A stretch of 64,000 nucleotides of DNA from Celerinatantimonas sp046054195 (GCF_046054195.1 NZ_JBEQCS010000008.1:130020-194019); one strand, 5' to 3'. Positions 42,702-52,099 are shown, numbered from the stretch's first letter. Numbers and translations are program-made. The notes: a model not told the origin generated them from the sequence alone.

Positions 42702-43379
42702 TTAAGATGCTTTGGCCTGTTGCCATTCGATAACGGGCCAACTGCGCTTTTGGGCTATCGATAACAATGTTCCATGCGGGTTGACGACATAAGGTTCATC
42801 AACCTGTTCTAACAGCGGTAAGTCATTAATTGAGTCTGAGTAAAAGCGCAGTACATCCGGTTGCCAGCTTTGTGTGGTTAGCCATTGCTGTAAACGCACG
42901 ACTTTGCCTTCGCCAAATGATGGCGTGCCAATGATACTGGGTGTATATGCGCCTTGTTGGCGAGCAATATTAACCGCAATAACATTTGAAATATCAAATA
43001 ATTTAGCAACTGGGCGAACAATAAAATCAACGGTTGCAGAGATCACTAATAGATGGTGGTGATGCTCTTTTAGATCTTCAATTAACCGTTTCGCTTGCGG
43101 ATATAGCCGGAATTTGATCTGCTCGTCGATAAATTGTTGCACCAGTTGATCAACCTGCTCTGCAGAGAGTTTCCCAAGCGGCGTCAGACTAAACTCTAAA
43201 AAGGCGTTTATATCCATGGTGCCGCTGCGATACTGCTCGTCGAATTGACGGTCCAAATCAAGAAATTCTTCACCATTGTCAATCAGGTTTTGATCCACCA
43301 GAAACTGATGCCATAACGCCATGGTATCGCCGTTTAACAACGTGTCATCCAGGTCAAAAATAGTCAGTGAATTTGGCAT
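42702..43379 (-). CDS. HAD-IB family phosphatase (SerB-like)
   Basis: A 225-residue HAD hydrolase of subfamily IB: motif I FDLDDTLLNGD, a helical cap, motif II VISATVDFIV, the lysine in FGEGKVVRL, and motif IV YSDSINDLPLL. Substrate unknown; phosphoserine-like or small organic phosphates are possible. It lies 57 bases after the phosphonate-type transporter ATPase on the same strand, so it may be the distal gene of that operon and dephosphorylate a transported compound. Confidence 0.85.
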   Translation of the reverse strand: MPNSLTIFDLDDTLLNGDTMALWHQFLVDQNLIDNGEEFLDLDRQFDEQYRSGTMDINAFLEFSLTPLGKLSAEQVDQLVQQFIDEQIKFRLYPQAKRLIEDLKEHHHHLLVISATVDFIVRPVAKLFDISNVIAVNIARQQGAYTPSIIGTPSFGEGKVVRLQQWLTTQSWQPDVLRFYSDSINDLPLLEQVDEPYVVNPHGTLLSIAQKRSWPVIEWQQAKAS

Positions 43380-43435
43380 AATATTTATCTATCAATCGTC
43401 TACACACTCTTTTGTACCATCATTATCTGACAAGG

Positions 43436-44455
43436 TCACTCTTTTAGATAACGGATAGCTGATTTATCAACCAGTAAGTGTAGCTCTTTGCCTGGTTCAA
43501 TTAACCGCTGTGCGTGACGGTTCAATAAATCGACTGTTAATTGAACATCGCCAATTTCAACTTCATAACGAATAATCGTCCCCAGAAGTTGATGGCTAAG
43601 TACAGTGGCATTAAGCTTTTGTGAAAAATAATCAGGGTATTGGCGGCTTGCTTCATATAGATAAATCGATTCAGGGCGAATCGCGACTTCATCTTCGGTA
43701 TTAATGGCCAATAGTTGCAGCGCTTGCTGATTACTAAGGACATTATATTGGCCCATAAAGCTTGCTGCGAAATGGTTAGCAGGTTCAGTGTAAAGCCGCT
43801 CTGGCGTATCACACTGCATGATTTGGCCTGCATTCATCAGCGCAATGCGATCTGACATCGTCAGTGCTTCTTCTTGATCATGGGTCACAAAGATTGTGGT
43901 CAGATTGAGCTCCTGTTGAATGGAGCGGATTTGCCGGCGCAGATGTTTGCGGATTCGGGCATCAAGTGCTGAGAGCGGTTCATCAAGGAGTAATACTTTG
44001 GGCTCAACAACTAGGCTTCGAGCCAAGGCTACCCGTTGGCGCTGCCCGCCAGAGAGCGAAGCTGGATAGCGGCTCTTAAATTCCGTTAGTTCGACAAGCG
44101 CCAGAATACGCTCAACTTTTTCTTTAATATTGCCATCATTTTGTTTTTGAATGCGCAGGCCAAAAGCCACATTTTCCCAGACCGTGAGATTAGGAAATAG
44201 GGCATAACTTTGAAAGACCATCCCAATGCCGCGCTTTTGTGGCGCCATGTTAGTAATGTCTTCATCTGATAGATAGATTTGGCCATTGTCGACATCGGTT
44301 AACCCCGCCAGGCAACGCAGCAAAGTTGATTTACCGCATCCGGATGGCCCTAGCAAAGTAAGAAATTCGCCACCTTCAATCGATAAATTAATGTCAGAGA
44401 AAATAGTCTTTTGATCGTATCGTTTTTCTAATTGGTTAATGACAACTGAATGCAT
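43436..44455 (-). CDS. ABC importer ATPase, PhnT-like
   Basis: A 339-residue ATPase of the CUT2-like/iron-polyamine class: Walker A GPSGCGKST, Q-loop in VFQSYALFPNLTVWEN, LSGGQRQRVALARSL, LLLDEPLSALD and VTHDQEEAL, then a C-terminal TOBE domain. With two permeases, a binding protein and an UTRA regulator the set matches PhnSTUV-R, the 2-aminoethylphosphonate importer of Salmonella. Iron(III) or spermidine importers share the ATPase type, but the operon contents favour an organophosphorus substrate. Confidence 0.82.
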   Translation of the reverse strand: MHSVVINQLEKRYDQKTIFSDINLSIEGGEFLTLLGPSGCGKSTLLRCLAGLTDVDNGQIYLSDEDITNMAPQKRGIGMVFQSYALFPNLTVWENVAFGLRIQKQNDGNIKEKVERILALVELTEFKSRYPASLSGGQRQRVALARSLVVEPKVLLLDEPLSALDARIRKHLRRQIRSIQQELNLTTIFVTHDQEEALTMSDRIALMNAGQIMQCDTPERLYTEPANHFAASFMGQYNVLSNQQALQLLAINTEDEVAIRPESIYLYEASRQYPDYFSQKLNATVLSHQLLGTIIRYEVEIGDVQLTVDLLNRHAQRLIEPGKELHLLVDKSAIRYLKE

Positions 44456-44464
44456 GAAAAAATC

Positions 44465-45244
44465 CTAACGGTTGAGCCGGGTTGCCGCCAAGGTCAGCAA
44501 CAAAATAATCGTAAAATAAGACATCACTAACGCTGAGGTGAAATGGCCACTGGTTTGGCGCATGTTATATAGATAAACCTGCAACGTTTCATAGGATGTG
44601 CCCACCAAAATATTGGCAAAGACAAATTCACCAATCAGAAACGAGAATGATAAAAATAGTGATGCCAATAACCCTTTGCGGATATTTGGCAAAACTACTT
44701 TAATAAAGGCGCTAATGCTTGATGCGCCAAGCAGAGCCGCTGCATCCATCAAGTCTGGAATATTAAGTGCCTGCAAGTTGTTATTAACCGCTCGATAGAC
44801 AAACGGCAATGTAATCGCAAAATAACAGCCGACTAAAATCCACGGCGTGCCTGTTAATGGCAATGGCCCACCGGAATACAACTGCAGTAATCCAACGGAT
44901 GAGACTACTGGCGGAATCGCAAATGGTAATAAGGTTAAGACATTCATCCAAGTATCGAGTTTGGGATAGTAATAAAACACCACGAAGACGCACGGCACAA
45001 TTAAAACAGCGCTGATAAACAGCGTCCCAAATGATAAGACTAATGAGTGATAAAGTGAGGTTAAAAAGCGCGGATCGGTCCACAGTTGGTGATACCACTT
45101 AAAGGTGAATCCTGAGGGCAGAATCGTTGCTCCCCATTGATCGCATAATGAGTAGACGAGCGTTGCTAGCAGTGGGATCAATAATAATCCATAAAGGATG
45201 CTAAGCACGCTAACGTGATAGAGCTTAGAGTGACTAGCTGACAT
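44465..45244 (-). CDS. ABC importer permease 2, PhnV-like
   Basis: A 259-residue inner-membrane permease with six hydrophobic segments and the EAA loop (MDAAALLGASSISAFIKVVLP). Overlaps the preceding permease by 11 bases and precedes the ATPase by nine. Pairs with the other permease to form the channel. Confidence 0.82.
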   Translation of the reverse strand: MSASHSKLYHVSVLSILYGLLLIPLLATLVYSLCDQWGATILPSGFTFKWYHQLWTDPRFLTSLYHSLVLSFGTLFISAVLIVPCVFVVFYYYPKLDTWMNVLTLLPFAIPPVVSSVGLLQLYSGGPLPLTGTPWILVGCYFAITLPFVYRAVNNNLQALNIPDLMDAAALLGASSISAFIKVVLPNIRKGLLASLFLSFSFLIGEFVFANILVGTSYETLQVYLYNMRQTSGHFTSALVMSYFTIILLLTLAATRLNR

Positions 45245-46067
45245 GATAACTCCTTTGGATCACTTTTTGATTAATCACGGTAATGACGACGAGAATAACC
45301 ATCAGTAGCACGGAGATTGCAGCGGCTAGGTTAGGTTCTAAGAAAATGTCGCCGGAGACTAAACTGGCGATGCGCACGGTGACGATATTATAATTCCCTG
45401 AGGTTAGCGCATACACCGTGGCATAAGTACCTAAGCCATTGGCAATTAAAATAATAAAGGTGCCTAATAAAGCTGGTGTTAACACCGGTAACGCAATACG
45501 ACGCCAGTAATATTTATTGTCGGCTCCAAGCAAAAAAGCAGCTTCTTGCCAGTCTTTTTTTAGAGCATCAAAAGCTGGGTAAAGCAGTAGCATCGCCAGC
45601 GGAATTTGAAAATAACTGTAGATCACCGTTAAGCCGCTGGTGTTGTATAAGTTAAACCCCCCGAGCCAGCCGATATGGCGCAAAATCAGCGTGATCATGC
45701 CGTTAAAACCAAGGATGATGACAAAAGCAAATGCCAGTGGTACTCCCACAAAGTTGCTGGTCATATTGGCAAAGGCTAGCAATCCATTGCGAACTCGCTT
45801 TGAAGTGTGGCGCAGTGATGCACAGCCAATGGTTGCGAGTATCAAGCCAATGACGCTTGAGCTCAAGGCGATAATTAAGCTGTGTTCAAACGCTTGCAGA
45901 TAAAAAGGTGAGGTGAGTACTTGCTGATAGTTACTAAGGCTCAAACTGCCTGAGTCGTTAAACAAACTATTGATAATGACCCAAACCAGCGGCGCTAATT
46001 GAAACAGTCCAATCAATACAATAAACGGCAGGAGCACCAGCAACGGTCGCCAGTTGGTACGCTTCAT
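45234..46067 (-). CDS. ABC importer permease 1, PhnU-like
   Basis: A 277-residue permease with six hydrophobic segments; the EAA loop reads EAAFLLGADNKYYWRRIALP. Start overlaps the hydrolase stop by four bases (ATGA). Partner of the second permease in the same operon. Confidence 0.82.
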   Translation of the reverse strand: MKRTNWRPLLVLLPFIVLIGLFQLAPLVWVIINSLFNDSGSLSLSNYQQVLTSPFYLQAFEHSLIIALSSSVIGLILATIGCASLRHTSKRVRNGLLAFANMTSNFVGVPLAFAFVIILGFNGMITLILRHIGWLGGFNLYNTSGLTVIYSYFQIPLAMLLLYPAFDALKKDWQEAAFLLGADNKYYWRRIALPVLTPALLGTFIILIANGLGTYATVYALTSGNYNIVTVRIASLVSGDIFLEPNLAAAISVLLMVILVVITVINQKVIQRSYHVS

Positions 46068-46882
46068 CGAGACTCCTTGAGTAATGCCGGATTATGTTCT
46101 TTGTGATGATTCTCAATATTTAATAAATCGGCAACGACACCACATAATTGGCGCTGCAGGGGCTGAATATTACGGTTATGGCTAAAGGCATCGCCGATGA
46201 CAAACAGTGGCACTTGGCGTTCTTCTTCTCGAATACCACAGTGGTTAAAATCATCATTCATGCCGTGATCCGCAGTGACGATGATTTGATATCCCTCTTC
46301 AATCCAAGCTGGTAACCAGTCGGAGAGAATGCGATCGCTCATGCGTGCTTGATTGCGATATTCTTTGGAATCAAAACTGTATTTGTGACCTGCATCATCA
46401 ATATTCATTGGATGAATTAACAATAAATCCGGATGAAAACGGCGACGTAGATATTCAGCATCTAAAAATAGATGGTCATCAGGGTAGTGATCTTGATGGT
46501 AGAAAATGCCGTTTTGAATCGGCAGTGATTCATCAAACGTGAAACGGTCACGACTGGCATCATAAGGGGATCGGTTATAAAGCTCACTGACCCAATGGTA
46601 AGCTGCGGCGGCCGTGGTTAAACCGTTCGCGCGAGCGAGATGAAAAATACTGGTTTGGTTACTTAAACGTGTTACCCCATTATTGACGATTCCACTTTCA
46701 ACAGGGGTTGCCCCGGTGAGTAGACATTCATAAAGAGGGCGAGAAATTGAGGGTAATTCACATTCAAGCGTGTAGTAACTGGCGAGGTTGGCTTCGGTTA
46801 GTGCAAGCAGGTAGCCCATGTCTTGCCGGGCTACCAAATCACTTAAACCGTCCAGTATGATATAAATGACAGATCTGGACAT
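46064..46882 (-). CDS. Cytoplasmic alkaline-phosphatase-superfamily hydrolase
   Basis: A 272-residue member of the alkaline phosphatase/phosphodiesterase superfamily: metal-binding Asp in ILDGLSD at residue 11, a probable Ser/Thr nucleophile in the LPSISRP region, DDAGH and TADHGM metal motifs. No signal peptide, so it acts in the cytoplasm on the imported compound. It is encoded between the binding protein and permease genes, overlapping the latter. Phosphonoacetate hydrolase or a small phosphodiesterase are the nearest analogies; it is much shorter than PhnA. Confidence 0.75.
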   Translation of the reverse strand: MSRSVIYIILDGLSDLVARQDMGYLLALTEANLASYYTLECELPSISRPLYECLLTGATPVESGIVNNGVTRLSNQTSIFHLARANGLTTAAAAYHWVSELYNRSPYDASRDRFTFDESLPIQNGIFYHQDHYPDDHLFLDAEYLRRRFHPDLLLIHPMNIDDAGHKYSFDSKEYRNQARMSDRILSDWLPAWIEEGYQIIVTADHGMNDDFNHCGIREEERQVPLFVIGDAFSHNRNIQPLQRQLCGVVADLLNIENHHKEHNPALLKESR

Positions 46883-46891
46883 AGTAAACTC

Positions 46892-47944
46892 TTATTGCTG
46901 ATAGATAAGTACTTGGCTCTGCCAAAGCTGTGGAAGACGTTTGGCACTTTGCTGCCAGACTTTGAAGTCTTTAATTGGCTGAGCGTTTTTGTATTCTGAG
47001 TTAGGTAACAATTTATCTTTAACATCGGCAGGTAGTTTGACGTCAGTCCGGATTGGGCGAGCGTAACCGCGAGCTAAGTTAATCTGTCCGGCATCAGAGA
47101 AGATATATTCGCGAGTCAGTTTGGCTGCCCATGGATGTGGGGCGTATTTATTGATGATAGAAACGTAGCCAGACATGACAGAGCCATCAGATGGGATAAG
47201 TACGGCAAATTTATTATGATCAATTTGATCGCGATAGTTCAGCGCATTGAAGTCCCACATAATTCCAACTGCAACTTCACCTTTTTCAATATTGGCAATA
47301 CTCGGATCGTTGGTTGCTAAGCGACCTTGTTTAGCCAATTTAGCGAAGAATTTAAGCGCAGGTTTAATATCTTTTTCACTACCACCATTAGCAATCGCTG
47401 CTGCCAATACGGCGTTGTTTGCTTGAGCGGCTGAACCGACATCGCCCACTGTCACGCGATACTTGCCTTTGAGTAAGTCCTGCCAACTATGTGGAATATC
47501 TTTCACGAGGTTTTTATTGACGATAAATGCGATGGTGCCGGTGTAACCCATTGCCCAGTAGCCATCAGGGTCTTTTGCCCAGTCAGGAATATCATTCCAA
47601 GTGGTTGGTTTGTAAGGCTGAAGAATTCCTTTGGCTTTGGCTACTTTGGCAAACCCGAAGCCAATGTCACCAATATCTGCAGTAGCGTTGTTTTTCTGTG
47701 AGGCAAAAGTGGCAATTTCTTGAGCGGAGCTCATATCAGTGTCACGGTGATTAATGTTGTATTTGGTTTTTAAGTCTTGCCATGTTTCTTTCCAGTTTGC
47801 CCAACTGTCTGGCATCCCAACACTGACAACTTCACCTTCTTGCTGAGCTTTCTTAATTAAATCGGCCGGAGCTTTAGCGAATGCTAATGAAATTTGGCTA
47901 GCAACTAATGCTGCCGATCCTGCCATCAGAATCCATTTTTTCAT
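46892..47944 (-). CDS. Periplasmic substrate-binding protein, PhnS-like
   Basis: A 350-residue solute-binding protein with signal peptide MKKWILMAGSAALVASQISLAFA and cleavage after about residue 23. The mature part shows the family-1/iron-type fold (IGDIGFGFAKVAKAKGILQPY, GIMWDFNALNYRDQ). First gene of the importer operon; expression is expected to be highest. The ligand is inferred from operon context as an organophosphonate or phosphodiester. Confidence 0.8.
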   Translation of the reverse strand: MKKWILMAGSAALVASQISLAFAKAPADLIKKAQQEGEVVSVGMPDSWANWKETWQDLKTKYNINHRDTDMSSAQEIATFASQKNNATADIGDIGFGFAKVAKAKGILQPYKPTTWNDIPDWAKDPDGYWAMGYTGTIAFIVNKNLVKDIPHSWQDLLKGKYRVTVGDVGSAAQANNAVLAAAIANGGSEKDIKPALKFFAKLAKQGRLATNDPSIANIEKGEVAVGIMWDFNALNYRDQIDHNKFAVLIPSDGSVMSGYVSIINKYAPHPWAAKLTREYIFSDAGQINLARGYARPIRTDVKLPADVKDKLLPNSEYKNAQPIKDFKVWQQSAKRLPQLWQSQVLIYQQ

Positions 47945-47968
47945 CGAAACACACCTTTTTGTTAGTTT

Positions 47969-47980
47969 TGGTCTATATCA
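47969..47980. promoter_or_regulatory. GntR-type operator 1 (importer side)
   Basis: TGGTCTATATCA is one mismatch from the palindromic form TGGTCTATACCA, the reverse complement of the site at 48151-48162. It lies 24 bases upstream of the binding-protein start. Confidence 0.6.
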
Positions 47981-48150
47981 GTTTAAATACCTATAATTTA
48001 AAGAATGGCTATTACGTAAATAATGCAGAAATATGACATATTTATGACCTTATAGCGTATTTATTGGACAATCAAATATTTTTTATATAAAAATGTCACA
48101 GTTATTTAGTATTATATAAATTGATAATATGATTTAGCAGAATATTCTAT

Positions 48151-48162
48151 TGGTATAGACCA
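48151..48162. promoter_or_regulatory. GntR-type operator 2 (regulator side)
   Basis: TGGTATAGACCA is a near-palindrome matching the sites I recall for HutC-subfamily regulators such as PhnF and DasR (TGGTCTAGACCA). It ends 11 bases before the regulator's ATG, consistent with autoregulation. Confidence 0.65.
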
Positions 48163-48173
48163 GTTGAGGTTTT

Positions 48174-48896
48174 ATGCAGGATAAAGCATCGCGAATTCGT
48201 AAAATTCGAAGTCAGCTCCGCGGACAGTTGGCGCAAGGGGTTTTTAAGCCCGGCAGCAAGCTACCTTCGGAGCGCACTTTAAGTGAATTATTCAACGTTT
48301 CGCGCATGACCATTAAAGATGCACTGAATTCGCTTCAAGCAGAGGGGCTAATTTATTGTGAAGACCGTCGTGGCTGGTTCGTTGCTCATCCTCGACTCAT
48401 TTATAACCCGCTCAGTCGCATGCATTTTCATAGGCTCGTGAATGAGCAGCAACGAAAGGCTCGAACGCAAGTTTTAGACGTAAGTAGTGAGCTGGCATCA
48501 CCGGATCTGATGCAGGTCATGGAGCTTGATGAGCTAACTCGAATTTATCGAATTCAGCGCTGCCGATTTATCGATGAGCGGCCCGTATTGCTGGTGGAAA
48601 ATTGCCTAAATAGTCAGTATTTCCCAAATATTTTAAATGAGGATTTGAGCCAATCTTTGACCGAGCTTTATCAGCGCCATTATGGTTATGAAAATAGCCG
48701 TTCGCGCTTTGATGTACAGCCTTGTGCCGCGCCTGAACACGTCGCGCAAGCCTTGCATTTGGCATCGGGGCAGATGGTGCTGAAAATTATTCGCGTTAAC
48801 TACAATCGCAAAAATAAACTGATTGATTGCGAGTTTGAATATTGGCGTCACGATGCGGTGTGTATTCGCATTGACTCTCAAAGTATCGATGAATAA
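48174..48896 (+). CDS. GntR/HutC-family regulator with UTRA domain
   Basis: A 240-residue regulator: N-terminal winged HTH (KLPSERTLSELFNVSRMTIKD, in two parts KLPSERTLSE and LFNVSRMTIK) and C-terminal UTRA ligand-binding domain (about 80-235, YRIQRCRFIDERPVLLVEN). Divergent from the importer operon with an operator at each end of the gap, so it is the probable local repressor. Salmonella PhnR has the same architecture. Confidence 0.85.
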   Translation: MQDKASRIRKIRSQLRGQLAQGVFKPGSKLPSERTLSELFNVSRMTIKDALNSLQAEGLIYCEDRRGWFVAHPRLIYNPLSRMHFHRLVNEQQRKARTQVLDVSSELASPDLMQVMELDELTRIYRIQRCRFIDERPVLLVENCLNSQYFPNILNEDLSQSLTELYQRHYGYENSRSRFDVQPCAAPEHVAQALHLASGQMVLKIIRVNYNRKNKLIDCEFEYWRHDAVCIRIDSQSIDE

Positions 48897-48912
48897 ATTT
48901 TAAAATTTACTT

Positions 48913-48952
48913 GAGCGCTTAGTTTTGAATAAATTCATGAAACTAAGTGCTC
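48913..48952 (+). terminator. Hairpin after the GntR regulator gene
   Basis: GAGCGCTTAGTTT and AAACTAAGTGCTC pair over 13 positions with one G-T wobble. No long T run follows; probable terminator. Confidence 0.55.
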
Positions 48953-49007
48953 TAAGATAAAGTGAATACTCGCTAACCTTTAATGCTTAGCGCATTAAAT
49001 GTTCAAG

Positions 49008-49628
49008 CTAATCGCCTTGGCGTTCGCTCAAATAATTTTCAACGGTATCAACGATAACTTGCGTGCGCCGGTCAATTTCAAAGTTAAGTTCATCACCTTT
49101 GTCAAAGTGCTCTAAGTTGGTTAAACGCAGCGTTTCGGGAATCAAGTACACCTTAAATAGCCCTTGCTTGGGTTGGTAATCACTCACTGTTAAGCTTGCG
49201 CCATGAATGGCTAAAAAGCCCTTATTAAAAATATACTTGCGATAATTTTCAGGTGCTTGCAGGGTGAGAATGTAATTATGTTCAAGGCGTTCAATATCGA
49301 TAATAGTTAAGCGCCCATCGACATGACCAGAGAGTTCATGGCCACCATTTTCATCGCCATAACGAAGCGAGCGTTCAACATTGACACTATCTTGCTCATG
49401 TAAGTTGCCAAGTGTTGTTTTATCTAAGGTTTCTTGCATGGCATCAAAGAAAACCTGCTGTCCATCTATTTTTGCAACAGTCTGGCAGACGCCATCAATG
49501 GCAACGCTTGCGCCTAATTTGAGGTTTTGCATTAATGAGGGCGGAAACTTAACAGCAAACGTGAGTAATCCCGGTTGATGTTTCACTGCTGTGATAGGGT
49601 AATGCCCTTGAATAATACCGCTATACAT
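49008..49628 (-). CDS. ribE: Riboflavin synthase, alpha subunit
   Basis: A 206-residue enzyme catalysing the last step of riboflavin synthesis. Two homologous lumazine-binding halves are visible: MYSGIIQG with AIDGVCQTV, and GGHELSGHVDG with AIHGASLTV and IPETLRLTNL. The retained binding residues argue for an active enzyme and not a lumazine-protein paralog. The upstream gap of 61 bases is too short for an FMN riboswitch. Confidence 0.88.
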   Translation of the reverse strand: MYSGIIQGHYPITAVKHQPGLLTFAVKFPPSLMQNLKLGASVAIDGVCQTVAKIDGQQVFFDAMQETLDKTTLGNLHEQDSVNVERSLRYGDENGGHELSGHVDGRLTIIDIERLEHNYILTLQAPENYRKYIFNKGFLAIHGASLTVSDYQPKQGLFKVYLIPETLRLTNLEHFDKGDELNFEIDRRTQVIVDTVENYLSERQGD

Positions 49629-49689
49629 CGATAACTCCTCATTTTAAATTCTAAGCATTTTTAAATTATGCCAGAGAGTTCACATTAAG

Positions 49690-50172
49690 TTAATTGGTGA
49701 TAAAAGGCACCATTGTTTGGCGCACTTGGGCAATAAGATGGTTAGGAAATTGGCGGTAATCGGGGTAAGGCAACAGCGCTTGATTTTTATGCCAAAGCTG
49801 CCCGGGAAGATTAAGCTCACAGTGCCAATCGAATCGCTCCCAATTTTGCTTGCCACAGAGCAGGTGAACCTTTGCCGATGGGTATAAACGGTTAGTAAAA
49901 TTTATCTGATTTTCCCGTAGCAGTTGGCCGCTATAAAGATAGTCGCGCCAGTTATCATCTTGGCTACCAAGCTTGGCAAAAATCACTAAAATCTTTCGCC
50001 AGTTATTGCCATTGAGCGTGATTAACTCTTTTAGCCAACTCTTTGCTGTGGGTTCTGGTAATGCCGGAAAATTACCTTTCAAATACATCACCATTTGCGG
50101 TTGTGTACTGCCGATAAAGTCGTCATTAATTGAACTGGGCTTATCTTGTTGACATAATTCTTTTTTAATCAT
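49690..50172 (-). CDS. Hypothetical protein (160 aa)
   Basis: I do not firmly recognise this protein. It is soluble, tryptophan-rich (about seven Trp), with the segments GNNWRKILVIFAKLG and HLLCGKQNWERF that look conserved; related uncharacterised proteins probably exist in Vibrio. No signal peptide. It shares strand with ribE, 61 bases away, and may be co-transcribed. Confidence 0.65.
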   Translation of the reverse strand: MIKKELCQQDKPSSINDDFIGSTQPQMVMYLKGNFPALPEPTAKSWLKELITLNGNNWRKILVIFAKLGSQDDNWRDYLYSGQLLRENQINFTNRLYPSAKVHLLCGKQNWERFDWHCELNLPGQLWHKNQALLPYPDYRQFPNHLIAQVRQTMVPFITN

Positions 50173-50290
50173 GATTTAGTATGCTTGGCTGTATTGTCAA
50201 AAGCAGAGCGTGGTTGGTTTATAGAGTAAGACATTTGGGCAACTAGCATCCAGACTTTTATAAAGTCAAATTCAAAGACAAGAGGATCAC

Positions 50291-51253
50291 ATGAGTAAAT
50301 ATCTAGATTACTTCGTTGGTGGAATTTGGCTTATTAGCGCATTAAATTGCGCGCAGGCTGCAGAGCCGGCAAAGAAGGCTGACACAACCGATGATGCCTC
50401 ATCTTCTGTTGAACCACAGGCACCGGAAGCTATTGAAACCCGAGCGAAAAAAGCGGGCGGTTTAGTTCAGCAACGCCTTGATCGCGAGAAGAAAACCCAG
50501 CACGACCCGTTTGTGATAACCCCATATCGGCCTAACTATGTGCTGCCGGTTAAATACACCCCGCATCCCGATCAGGCGAATTATGTGGACAGTGATGACC
50601 CTAATGACCGACTTGATTCGACTGAGGTTAAGTTTCAGGTCAGTTTTAAAATCCCGGTTGCTTATGATGTGGTTGGTAAAAATAGTAGCCTTTGGGTTGC
50701 TTATACGCAGCAGTCATTTTGGCAGGCCTATAATTCAAAAATTTCATCACCATTTCGTGAAAGCAACTATGAGCCAGAAGTGTTTATGCAGTTTAATCGG
50801 CCCAATCGCGATGAAAAAGGGATGAAGTTTTCGCTATGGCGCTTAGGGCTTGATCATCAGTCCAATGGCCGTTCTCGACCTGAGTCTCGTTCTTGGAACC
50901 GAATATATGCTGAGATGGTTTTTGAATCAGAGCATAACGTTGTTAGCATCAAGCCTTGGTATCGTATCCCCGAAAGTGCCAGCAATGACGACAATCCAAA
51001 TATCGAAAAATACTATGGTTATGGCGAGCTGAATGTTGTCCATGTTTGGCACGATTTAAGTTTTGATATGATGCTGCGCAATAACTTGCGCCAAGAGAAC
51101 AAAGGTGCGGTGCAGGTGGGAGTCAGTTTCCCATTATGGGGGCGATTACGCGGTTATGTTCAGTATTTTAACGGCTATGGTGAGTCATTAATTGACTATA
51201 ACCAGAACACCGAATCATTGGGCATTGGCGTGATGTTGACGAACTGGTTATAG
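50291..51253 (+). CDS. pldA: Outer membrane phospholipase A
   Basis: OMPLA hydrolyses phospholipids in the outer leaflet of the outer membrane. The 320-residue protein has a signal peptide ending AQAA (residue 24), a charged linker, then a 12-strand-type barrel. The catalytic triad is His189, Ser191 and Asn203 (DHQSNGR and SWNR), with the same spacing as H142/S144/N156 in E. coli. Monocistronic with a hairpin after the stop. Confidence 0.93.
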   Translation: MSKYLDYFVGGIWLISALNCAQAAEPAKKADTTDDASSSVEPQAPEAIETRAKKAGGLVQQRLDREKKTQHDPFVITPYRPNYVLPVKYTPHPDQANYVDSDDPNDRLDSTEVKFQVSFKIPVAYDVVGKNSSLWVAYTQQSFWQAYNSKISSPFRESNYEPEVFMQFNRPNRDEKGMKFSLWRLGLDHQSNGRSRPESRSWNRIYAEMVFESEHNVVSIKPWYRIPESASNDDNPNIEKYYGYGELNVVHVWHDLSFDMMLRNNLRQENKGAVQVGVSFPLWGRLRGYVQYFNGYGESLIDYNQNTESLGIGVMLTNWL

Positions 51254-51310
51254 CGAGTTTGTAAAAAGTTGACTAGTAATGGCTATAGTTTCATTATACA
51301 ATGAGTTTTG

Positions 51311-51338
51311 CTGCTAAAAAATGTATTTTTTTTAGCAG
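51311..51338 (+). terminator. Terminator-like hairpin after pldA
   Basis: CTGCTAAAAA and TTTTTAGCAG form a 10-bp stem 57 bases after the stop, with an extra T-rich run in the loop side. Confidence 0.6.
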
Positions 51339-51540
51339 TATTGCTTAATAAATAAAATTTATTCGAAGTGTTTTGGCTACGTAGGTCGATACTTAGATAG
51401 ATGAATTTAATTCATCTGATTCATGAATTTTAATGTTCGTTTGATCATTATTTACGTTTGTATTTAACCAATCGGCTCATTAGTATGTGAGGCGATTTTG
51501 AATCTGGGGCCTGATAACCCCCTGAAGCTAAGGATTAAAA

Positions 51541-52038
51541 ATGGTCATGCTTAAGTTGGATAAAACGGATCGCTTAATTCTAGAAGTTATGCAGCAAAAT
51601 GGCCGCATTAGTAATCTGGAATTAGCTGAACGGGTCGGTTTGTCCCCATCTCCTTGTTCTCGCCGGGTTAAACAGCTTGAAGATGCTGGTTTCATTCGCC
51701 GTCATGTCACATTACTTAATGCCAATAAACTGAATTTAACGTTGACGGCATATATTCATATTTCGATGGATCGCCACACCCCAGAGCGGTTCGAGCATTT
51801 TGAGCAAGAAGTCGCTAAATATGATGAAGTGATGGAATGTATGTTGGTCACAGGCAATGATTCTGACTATCAGCTTAAAGTTACCGTTCCAGATATGGAA
51901 CATTTCCAACATTTTTTATTGGGCAAATTGACTCGCATTCCCGGCGTGACCGGAGTTCGCTCAAGTTTTATTTTACGTACAGTTATTGATCACACCGAAT
52001 TGCCTTTGACTCATATTCAGGATTGGCAAGAAGGTTAA
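51541..52038 (+). CDS. Lrp/AsnC family transcriptional regulator
   Basis: A 165-residue regulator with the N-terminal HTH (LDKTDRLILEVMQQNGRIS, LAERVGLSPSPCSRRVKQLE) and a C-terminal RAM effector domain (ECMLVTGNDSDYQLKVTVPD, then IPGVTGVRSSFILRTV). AAGGA lies eight bases upstream of the first ATG. Probably controls amino-acid metabolism; no target is adjacent. Confidence 0.92.
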   Translation: MVMLKLDKTDRLILEVMQQNGRISNLELAERVGLSPSPCSRRVKQLEDAGFIRRHVTLLNANKLNLTLTAYIHISMDRHTPERFEHFEQEVAKYDEVMECMLVTGNDSDYQLKVTVPDMEHFQHFLLGKLTRIPGVTGVRSSFILRTVIDHTELPLTHIQDWQEG

Positions 52039-52099
52039 AGTTATTGTGGTGCTCGCTAACGGAGCATCTTAAATATTGGGGGAGCTGTTTTCGAGCACT

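Noticed and set aside
49008..49628. Lumazine protein (LumP-like) instead of riboflavin synthase
   Set aside because: Both halves keep the riboflavin-synthase residues (GGHELSGHVDG, AIHGASLTV), which antenna paralogs lose.
49629..49689. FMN riboswitch upstream of ribE
   Set aside because: Only 61 bases separate ribE from the next gene, too short, and no RFN-like conserved pieces are seen.
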